A stretch of 64,000 bases of DNA from an uncultured Gammaproteobacteria bacterium. GTDB lineage: Bacteria > Pseudomonadota > Gammaproteobacteria > Pseudomonadales > Porticoccaceae. The notes beneath the pieces were generated by a model. That model was not told where the DNA came from and made no database searches. It was given only the letters and a program-made list of their open reading frames with translations. Below are positions 54,529-61,271 of this stretch, piece by piece (positions within the stretch are counted from its first letter, which is position 1; each line of letters opens with the position of its first letter). Both the position numbers and the translations under genes were made by a program. The stretch is from assembly GCA_913058345.1 (NCBI GenBank), contig CAJXQR010000002.1, positions 186,001-250,000 on the forward strand. The letters run 5' to 3'.

Positions 54529-54638
54529 TTTGTTAGCCTGTCCATAATTCAATATCTGCCTACTTGGGAAACCTAATTGCTCGCTCCCAATGCTGGTCAT
54601 AAACGCGCTATTCTACCGAATCCGTCACGTTATTGATC

Positions 54639-54668
54639 TTGTAATTTATCGACAACCATAGATACTAT
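54639..54668 (+). promoter_or_regulatory. Candidate sigma-70 promoter of the ThDP/CS-like operon
   Basis: TTGTAA (54639–54644) and TACTAT (54663–54668) are 18 bp apart. Each matches four of six consensus bases. They lie 56 bp before the start of the ThDP enzyme gene, and AGGA precedes that ATG. Confidence 0.3.
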
Positions 54669-54723
54669 GACTGGAATTCACATAGCCCATTTAACGCATT
54701 GATATACATTAGGATTTAAACCT

Positions 54724-56517
54724 ATGCCTGCCTATGAACTAGAGGCAGAAGGAACTGCACCGTACGAATATGGAGATTTGTTGCTCAGCTATCTGGAGCA
54801 AATGGGCGTGGAATATGTTTTTGGTATTCCCGGGGGCGCCATTGAGCCTTTTTACAACGCTTTAGCCCGCAGCGAACGTCGTGGGGGACCTCGAGTGATT
54901 GCCGCCAGACACGAAGCTGGGGCCGCTTTTATGGCCGATGGGTATTGGCGTAACTCTGGTAAGCTGGGCGTCTGCTGTGCTACCACTGGCCCTGGCGCGA
55001 CCAACTTAATCACCGGCGTCGCTTCGGCCTACGAAAACAATGTACCAATGCTGGTCATTACCGCTCAAACAGCGCTGTCGAGTTTCGGTACCTCAGCTTT
55101 CCAGGAGTCATCCTGCACTGGTATTAATACTATCGAACTGTTTAACCATTGCTGTCGCTACAGCACGCTGGTCTCTCACCCGGAACAGCTGGAAAACAAA
55201 CTTACCACTGCGATTATGACCGCCTTTGCCGAGCCCATGGGTCCCGTGCATTTGAGCATTCCTATCGATATCATGCGCACTACCCCGAGTAACTCCCGGC
55301 CTAGTGTCGACTTACCCGACTTGCTGCGCAAACCGGCATTATTTGATAGCGATGCTGTCGGCAGACTCTACATTGAACTCACGCAGGCAAAAAACCCCGT
55401 ATTTGTCATAGGTGACGGCGCCGGGGAGGCCATTGGTCTAATCCTCAATTTGGCACTTGGCCTGAACGCTCAGCTGGTCGTCACCCCCCACGGCAAAGGC
55501 CTGGTTAGCCCATACCACCCTTTGTTTCGAGGTGTTATTGGTTTTTCTGGCCACCAAAGTGCACAGCAATTACTCACTGACCCCGAAGTCGACCGCATCT
55601 TTATCATTGGAGCACAACTCAGTGAATGGGCCAGCCAGGGCTGGAAACCAGAGCGGCACCAGCAGCGCATTATCGATATTGAAGCCAGCGAATCGAACTT
55701 GACTAAAACTCTAATGGCAGCCCTGCACGTTAGAGGCCGCCTCGAAAGCATTTTTGAAGCAGTATTAAAGCGCTTTGCTTCTAAAGGCTTTGACAAGCCC
55801 TTTCAAACAAGCTGTACAGACGGCGCTGACCAAACAGCAAATACTCACCGGGAGCGTACTCGACATTTTTCACTGGATGAAGAAAGTAAATATTTCAGTG
55901 AGGACAATCCCATCAAACCCCAGCGCCTAATGCGTGAACTTCCTAATATTTTTCCCGCTAACACACACTATTTAGCCGATGTCGGCAACAGCTTCTCATG
56001 GGCAACCCACTATCTACACCCCCACGACCGACGAATTGCCGGTCGCCGCGATGCTAAGGGCGGCCTCTTCCGCGCCTCGCTAAATTTTGCGTCTATGGGC
56101 TGGGCAATTGGCAGCGCCATTGGAACAGCTCTCGCCCGCCCGGACAAACCTGTTGTGTGTATTACTGGCGACGGCAGTTTGTTGATGAACGGCCAGGAAA
56201 TTACTGTAGCAGTTGAAGAAAAACTCCCCGTTGTCTTTGTAGTACTCAATGACAGCGCCTACGGCATGGTGAAGCACGGCCAACGCATGAGCGGTGCCGA
56301 AGAAATTGGCTATAGCCTACCCCTGACTAATTTTGCCGCTTTCGCCGCAGCCATGGGCGTTGACGGGCATATAATTTATTCTGCCGAAGACTTGCTACAA
56401 CTCGATTGTCAGGGCTTTTTCAAAAAACAGAAACCCACTCTGCTCGACGTGCGCATCGATCAGGATGAGGCGCCACCCATTGGTCTGCGTACCCAAACCC
56501 TGAAACTGAAGACATGA
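54724..56517 (+). CDS. Acetolactate-synthase-like thiamine-diphosphate enzyme
   Basis: A 597-residue three-domain ThDP enzyme. The catalytic glutamate is Glu64 in AARHEAGAAFMADGYWR. The Mg/ThDP motif runs from GDG at 482–484 to Asn509 in LNDSAYGMV. Other family segments are GIPGGAIEPFYNAL, TTGPGATNLITGVASAYENNVPML and GPVHLSIPIDI. The central domain looks divergent and may lack FAD. Such enzymes decarboxylate a 2-oxoacid (or cleave a 2-hydroxyacyl substrate) and transfer the carbanion; the partner substrate is unknown. There is no ilvN-type small subunit nearby. It overlaps the next gene by 4 bp (ATGA), so it is coupled to the citrate-synthase-like pair. Confidence 0.85.
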   Translation: MPAYELEAEGTAPYEYGDLLLSYLEQMGVEYVFGIPGGAIEPFYNALARSERRGGPRVIAARHEAGAAFMADGYWRNSGKLGVCCATTGPGATNLITGVASAYENNVPMLVITAQTALSSFGTSAFQESSCTGINTIELFNHCCRYSTLVSHPEQLENKLTTAIMTAFAEPMGPVHLSIPIDIMRTTPSNSRPSVDLPDLLRKPALFDSDAVGRLYIELTQAKNPVFVIGDGAGEAIGLILNLALGLNAQLVVTPHGKGLVSPYHPLFRGVIGFSGHQSAQQLLTDPEVDRIFIIGAQLSEWASQGWKPERHQQRIIDIEASESNLTKTLMAALHVRGRLESIFEAVLKRFASKGFDKPFQTSCTDGADQTANTHRERTRHFSLDEESKYFSEDNPIKPQRLMRELPNIFPANTHYLADVGNSFSWATHYLHPHDRRIAGRRDAKGGLFRASLNFASMGWAIGSAIGTALARPDKPVVCITGDGSLLMNGQEITVAVEEKLPVVFVVLNDSAYGMVKHGQRMSGAEEIGYSLPLTNFAAFAAAMGVDGHIIYSAEDLLQLDCQGFFKKQKPTLLDVRIDQDEAPPIGLRTQTLKLKT

Positions 56518-57341
56518 CAGACACTACTGAAAAAGCTGCCGAACAAATCACGACTAAAATTTGGCGCGAAGAAGCGGAACCCGACAATCCTTTTGTAGCG
56601 GCAAAAAGCTACTGTGCGGGATTTGATGTTTACGGCGACCTACTGGGTAAAATCAGTCTTGTCGAGTACCTGTGGTTGCTGTTCAAGCTCGAGCCGCCCA
56701 GTACATCTCAGACACGAATGCTAGAGGGGCTCGCTGTTGCCCTGGCAAACCCCGGCCCGCGCGATCACAGCGTACGCGGTGCGATGAATGCCGGTGTTGG
56801 GGGCTCTACACGAGCGTCTGCGCTAATAGCGGCTATCTCGGTCGGTGCAGGCAACCTTGGTGGCGCCCGTGAAGTCTTCACCGCTATGCAGTACTGGCAG
56901 CAATGCGGCCTTAACCTCGAAAGCTGGATCGATATCATACACAACCCACCCCACGAAGAACGCACCGATGTCTGGCCTGAAATGGAACACACACCCGGTT
57001 TTGACCCCAACGGGGCTAGCTGTCCCACGCCAGTTAAACAACTGCTTGACCATCTCGTGGGCATTGGTCATAGCGAAGCTCTTGTTTGGCTGCAAACCCA
57101 CCGCCCAACACTTGAGCAGAATACTGGGTCACCACTCGCATTTTCTGGCGTCGCAGCGGCAACGCTTTTTGCCCTGGGCTTTGAGCCCGAACAGGCTGAA
57201 ATACTCTTTTTGTTGCTCAGGCTACCTGGCGCCGCCGCACATGCCATCGAACAAGAAAAGATGGGATGGAGTCGCTATCCTTTTTTCAGCGATGGCCTCA
57301 CCCTGACAAATGACCCAGGTCCGGTAACCCACAATGACTAA
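56514..57341 (+). CDS. Citrate-synthase-fold protein A, catalytic residues apparently lost
   Basis: A 275-residue all-helical protein resembling the citrate synthase/citryl-CoA lyase family but shorter than the roughly 430-residue enzyme. By eye, the segment equivalent to GPAHGGANEA is GAGNLGGARE (111–120), with Leu or Asn where the first catalytic His belongs. The GFGHRVY equivalent is GFDPNG (162–167), lacking the second His. The PNVDFYSG equivalent is SPLAFSG (206–212), lacking the Asp. A late AAHAIEQEKMGWSRY matches the family's IAHWxE region. It overlaps its neighbours by 4 and 8 bp. The function is unknown; it may be a structural or altered-chemistry partner of protein B. Confidence 0.75.
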   Translation: MTDTTEKAAEQITTKIWREEAEPDNPFVAAKSYCAGFDVYGDLLGKISLVEYLWLLFKLEPPSTSQTRMLEGLAVALANPGPRDHSVRGAMNAGVGGSTRASALIAAISVGAGNLGGAREVFTAMQYWQQCGLNLESWIDIIHNPPHEERTDVWPEMEHTPGFDPNGASCPTPVKQLLDHLVGIGHSEALVWLQTHRPTLEQNTGSPLAFSGVAAATLFALGFEPEQAEILFLLLRLPGAAAHAIEQEKMGWSRYPFFSDGLTLTNDPGPVTHND

Positions 57342-58170
57342 AAAAATTATAAACATAGAAAGCGGTCCCGAACGGTTAAAATCGTTTGAGGATAACTGGC
57401 AAACTGAGATGGGCGCCTGGTTTCCAGGCGAACGTGTTGTACTCCGTGGCAAAGATGTCTTTACGGAACTGAGCCAATGCAGTTGGATGGAATATTTTAT
57501 CTACGGGCTCACAGGTAAAACATCTACCAAACTTGCCCGACTAGTGGAAGGCATTTGGCTCATTAGCACGAGCTTCCCAGACCCACGATTATGGAATAAT
57601 CGTGTAGCGGCGCTAGCAGGCACTTGTCGCTCGACAGGTGTACTCGCCACTGCCGCTGGTGTTGGCGTTTCTGAAGCAACAATCTATGGATTAAAACCAA
57701 TAAAGGGATCAATCGATTTTTTATATCGAGCGACAAAAAAACTCGAAGAGGGCAAGCCCCTCGAAAAAATTATTCGTAATGAATTAAAAACATATAGAAC
57801 CGTATACGGTTACGGCAGGCCGTTAACCAGTGCTGACGAGCGAGTGAAACCCTTAATGGATTTCGCCGACTCAATTGGAATGGGCGACGGGCCTTATACA
57901 AAGTTAGCTTTTGAAATTGAAAAATGGTTTAAAGCGTCTCGTCTAAAGTATCAAATCAATATAGCGGCAGTAGCTGCAGGCCTTTTGGCAGATTGCGGGG
58001 TATTACCAGAAGAAGAATACTACTATGCGACTTTATCATTTGTTGGCGGGATATACCCTTGCTACATTGATAGCCTGGATAAGCCAGAGGGCGCATTTAT
58101 GCCTTTAAATACTAAACGGATTCGTTATGTAGGAACAAACGAAACCAGGTCGTGGGGTAGCAAGCAATGA
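57334..58170 (+). CDS. Citrate-synthase-fold protein B, divergent active site
   Basis: A 278-residue helical protein, also citrate-synthase-like; its C-terminus KRIRYVGTNETRSWG matches the family's conserved ending. The first catalytic His region aligns by eye with YGLKPIKGSID (118–128) and lacks His. GFGHRVYKxxDPR aligns with YGYGRPLTSADER (158–170), giving Arg for His. PNVDFYSG aligns with YQINIAAVAAG (206–216), giving Asn for Asp. It overlaps protein A by 8 bp and the receptor by 4 bp. The two half-sized paralogues may form a heteromer. Base composition becomes visibly AT-richer from this gene onward. Confidence 0.75.
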   Translation: MTKKIINIESGPERLKSFEDNWQTEMGAWFPGERVVLRGKDVFTELSQCSWMEYFIYGLTGKTSTKLARLVEGIWLISTSFPDPRLWNNRVAALAGTCRSTGVLATAAGVGVSEATIYGLKPIKGSIDFLYRATKKLEEGKPLEKIIRNELKTYRTVYGYGRPLTSADERVKPLMDFADSIGMGDGPYTKLAFEIEKWFKASRLKYQINIAAVAAGLLADCGVLPEEEYYYATLSFVGGIYPCYIDSLDKPEGAFMPLNTKRIRYVGTNETRSWGSKQ

Positions 58171-60281
58171 AACCACATCATTGCTTATTGCTCTTTTTAG
58201 GCTTAGCCGTTAATAGTCAGAAGGCCATTTCAGCAGGATACGAAGAACTATCAGATATTTACGGGGATGAAGAGTTTGTTAGCATTGCCAGTGGTGTCTC
58301 TAAACCAATATCGAAAGCTCCATCTGTAGCCTCTGTCATTACTGCAAGTACCATTAAAAAAATTGGCGCAATAGATATTGATGATGTTCTGGAAACTATA
58401 CCGGGCTTACATGTCGCAAGAAATAGTATTGGGTACCAGCCTATTTATATTTTCAGGGGGATAAGTTCCGACTTTAACCCTCAGGTACTGATGCTCATTA
58501 ACGGCATACCAATTACAAACCTCTTTCATGGTGATCGAAATTTAATATGGGGGGGGATGTCTGTTGAAGCCATCTCACGCATTGAAATTATACGAGGGCC
58601 AGGATCCGCTATTTACGGAGCCGATGCCTTTGCCGGCACTATAAACATCATAACAAAAACATCTGAACAAATTGATGGCACCGAACTAGGCCTTCGAACG
58701 GGAAGTCTCGACACGACTGATTTATGGCTTCAGGCTGCAAAGAAATATAAGGCATTCAGTATAAGCGGAACTTTAGAAATCCATGACACGAATGGCGACC
58801 GGAGTAGAATCACATCGGACGCGCAATCCTTTCTCGACTCAATAACCGGCACAACGGCATCGCTTGCGCCAGGCCCTGTCAGCCAGGGAAGAGAAAACTT
58901 GGATGGCAGATTAAATGTCAGTTATAAGAATTTTAATTTAAATACAGGTTTTCAAATTCGCAACGACGGGGGCATAGCTACCGGTATCGCACAGGCTTTA
59001 GACCCCCATGGTAGAGCCTCGAGCAAGCGGTATAATGCAGATCTAAGCTATAATAATCTCACTCTGACTGAGAATACTGGTCTTAAAGCCAGTATTAGCT
59101 ACCTGCAAACGAGTCAAGAAGCAGAAGAAGATTTTATTCTCTTGCCCCCTGGAACAACAGGCTCCGCTCAAAACTCAATTCCTTATCCCGATGGCATGAT
59201 AGGCAATCCCGAGGTTTACGAGCGCCATTATCGCGCTAATTTTAGCCTTGCTTTTCGCGGTGTAGCCCGGCATGAAGTAATGGGTGGTGCCGGTTACTAT
59301 TTTGGTGAAATCTATAAAACCAAAGAAGAAAAAAACTTCGGTATTGACCCAAGCACTGGGCTTCCTGTTTACCCTGGCAGTCCACTAGTCGATGTTTCCG
59401 ATACGTCTTTTATTTTTCTTAATGAAAACCAGCGCGAGAATAGCCATATTTTCATTCAGGATATCTGGCACCTGGCAGACGACTGGGAGCTTACAACAGG
59501 TTTACGTTTTGACCACTATTCAGATTTTGGCGACACAACTAATCCTCGAATAGCGCTGGTTTGGGCAGCACGACATAACCTAACAGTAAAGGCACTATAT
59601 GGAGAAGCGTTTAGAGCGCCATCATTTGCTGAAACCGGAGAACAGGATAATCCCGCATTCCTTGGCAACCCGAACCTAAAGCCTGAAACCCTAAAAAGTT
59701 ACGAGCTCGCTTTTAATTACAAACCCAGCTACGACTTAACTCTCGATTTAAATCTGTTTCAATACTATTGGAAAGATATCATTCAATTTGTTCCCGATGC
59801 AGGGGGTAGTGGTACTCGAACAGCACAGAACGCAGGTGAGCAAGCGGGCCACGGTATAGAGGTAGAAGCTGTATGGCAGGTCAATAATACCCTATCAATT
59901 TTGAGTAATTATTCCTGGCAAAAATCCGAAGACGAACAAAATAACGTCGATGCTGCCAATGCTCCTGAGCAACAATTCTATATTCGTGCTAACACATCCT
60001 TTCAAAACGGCTGGAATGCAACACTACAGGCTAATCGCGTGATGGATAGAAATCGTGCCTTTGACGATCCCCGTCAGGATATCGGTGATTACACCACTGT
60101 AGATTTTACTTTACGGAAGTCCTTTCTAGTAGATCAACTAGAACTATCACTAATCACTAAAAATCTTTTTAATGCCGATGCCAGAGAGCCTAGTCCCAAC
60201 GGTCAGCCAGTACCAGCTATTACCAACGATTTACCTTTAGCGCAACGTCGCATATACGGTGAAATCCGTTACAAGCTTTAA
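58167..60281 (+). CDS. TonB-dependent receptor coupled to the ThDP/CS-like genes
   Basis: A 704-residue outer-membrane receptor with a signal peptide (HCLLLFLGLAVNSQKAISA). A Ton-box-like EEFVSIAS is followed by a plug with VLETIPGLHVARNS and ISRIEIIRGPGSAIYGADAFAG. The 22-strand barrel includes VKALYGEAFRAPSFAE and LKPETLKSYELAFNYK and ends RIYGEIRYKL. Its ATG overlaps the stop of the second citrate-synthase-like gene (ATGA). The ligand is unknown. The direct coupling to metabolic genes, and not to an ABC transporter, is unusual; a substrate-binding protein and a histidine kinase follow. Confidence 0.9.
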   Translation: MKPHHCLLLFLGLAVNSQKAISAGYEELSDIYGDEEFVSIASGVSKPISKAPSVASVITASTIKKIGAIDIDDVLETIPGLHVARNSIGYQPIYIFRGISSDFNPQVLMLINGIPITNLFHGDRNLIWGGMSVEAISRIEIIRGPGSAIYGADAFAGTINIITKTSEQIDGTELGLRTGSLDTTDLWLQAAKKYKAFSISGTLEIHDTNGDRSRITSDAQSFLDSITGTTASLAPGPVSQGRENLDGRLNVSYKNFNLNTGFQIRNDGGIATGIAQALDPHGRASSKRYNADLSYNNLTLTENTGLKASISYLQTSQEAEEDFILLPPGTTGSAQNSIPYPDGMIGNPEVYERHYRANFSLAFRGVARHEVMGGAGYYFGEIYKTKEEKNFGIDPSTGLPVYPGSPLVDVSDTSFIFLNENQRENSHIFIQDIWHLADDWELTTGLRFDHYSDFGDTTNPRIALVWAARHNLTVKALYGEAFRAPSFAETGEQDNPAFLGNPNLKPETLKSYELAFNYKPSYDLTLDLNLFQYYWKDIIQFVPDAGGSGTRTAQNAGEQAGHGIEVEAVWQVNNTLSILSNYSWQKSEDEQNNVDAANAPEQQFYIRANTSFQNGWNATLQANRVMDRNRAFDDPRQDIGDYTTVDFTLRKSFLVDQLELSLITKNLFNADAREPSPNGQPVPAITNDLPLAQRRIYGEIRYKL

Positions 60282-60339
60282 AACACAGTAGCCACAACCC
60301 AACACGGCAACCTATGCGTAATTTTGAAACCAATAGAAA

Positions 60340-61260
60340 ATGAATTATCAGCGAAGCTTCTCATTATTAACCGCTTTGCTCCTTGGGCAGCTTTTTTTCC
60401 CTTGTATTGCGTTTTCTTCAGGCCTGTTAATTATTTATCCAAGTGTCAAAGCACCGTACAATAAAATATACAAGGATATTATAAAGGGTATAGAAACAAA
60501 CTATGGTGGTTTAACCAACAAGCTGAAAATCGCGCCTAAAAACGCAGATCATATGCTGGCAGAAAAAATTGAGAAATACCAACCTGACGTGCTGATAACA
60601 CTGGGTAGACAGTCGCTAAAAGAAGTAGGCGGTCTGAATTTATCTACCCCTCTGGTGGCTGGCGCAATAACAAAAACAGATCAGGCAGTTTCAGGCGTTT
60701 CGATGACCCCGGATCCTGAAATTATTTTATCCCATCTGTTAATGATCGCCCCCTTCGTATCGCGTGTTTATGTCGTTGCCGATACTGACAGGTATGCTCA
60801 AATAGAACGTGCTAATGCTTACTTAAAACAACAGGACAAAATACTTAAGACAGAAAAAGCGACGTCCATTCAACAGGCTGCAGATAAATATCTGAAAATA
60901 ATTAATAGCGCATCAGCCTCTGATGCCATTTGGCTTATGCGTGGGGCCAGCCTCAACGATCCCAGCATCCTCATGCTCGTATTAGAAGCTGCCTGGAAGA
61001 AAAAAATTGTCGTTTTTTCCTCCAATCCCGCTCATGTCAAACGCGGTGCGTTGTTTTCTGTTTATCCGGATAATGAAAAAATGGGAGCGGCTTTGGCCCG
61101 AGTCGCCCAACAACTCAACCGGCCTGACTATCAAGCAACCCCTAACCTTGGCCTATCACCCCTTAGAAACCTTCACCTGATTGTTAACAAGAGGACTAGC
61201 AAGCACCTTGGCATAAACCCTAACAACATCAGTGGACTCAACATCCACCGCTTACTCTAG
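60340..61260 (+). CDS. Periplasmic ABC-type substrate-binding protein (PF04392-like), orphan
   Basis: A 306-residue exported protein with a signal peptide (LTALLLGQLFFPCIAFSSG). The fold resembles the ABC substrate-binding family of the TrpX/YtfQ-like kind: LLIIYPSVKAPYNKIYKDII, then KYQPDVLITLGRQSL, TPLVAGAI, APFVSRVYVVADTDRYAQ, and AIWLMRGASLNDPSI. No permease or ATPase gene accompanies it, so it probably presents a ligand to the neighbouring histidine kinase rather than to a transporter. It begins 58 bp after the receptor and ends 11 bp before the kinase. Confidence 0.82.
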   Translation: MNYQRSFSLLTALLLGQLFFPCIAFSSGLLIIYPSVKAPYNKIYKDIIKGIETNYGGLTNKLKIAPKNADHMLAEKIEKYQPDVLITLGRQSLKEVGGLNLSTPLVAGAITKTDQAVSGVSMTPDPEIILSHLLMIAPFVSRVYVVADTDRYAQIERANAYLKQQDKILKTEKATSIQQAADKYLKIINSASASDAIWLMRGASLNDPSILMLVLEAAWKKKIVVFSSNPAHVKRGALFSVYPDNEKMGAALARVAQQLNRPDYQATPNLGLSPLRNLHLIVNKRTSKHLGINPNNISGLNIHRLL

Positions 61261-61271
61261 GGATTATAACA

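Noticed and set aside
54724-56517. Calling the ThDP enzyme the anabolic acetolactate synthase (ilvB/ilvI)
   Set aside because: No regulatory-subunit gene (ilvN/ilvH) or ilvC follows, and the genes coupled to it are citrate-synthase-like proteins, so a specific branched-chain role is not supported.
56514-58170. One citrate synthase gene broken by a frameshift into two halves
   Set aside because: Each protein carries its own segments matching the same active-site regions, so they are paralogues rather than two halves of one enzyme; the 8-bp overlap is typical of coupled genes.
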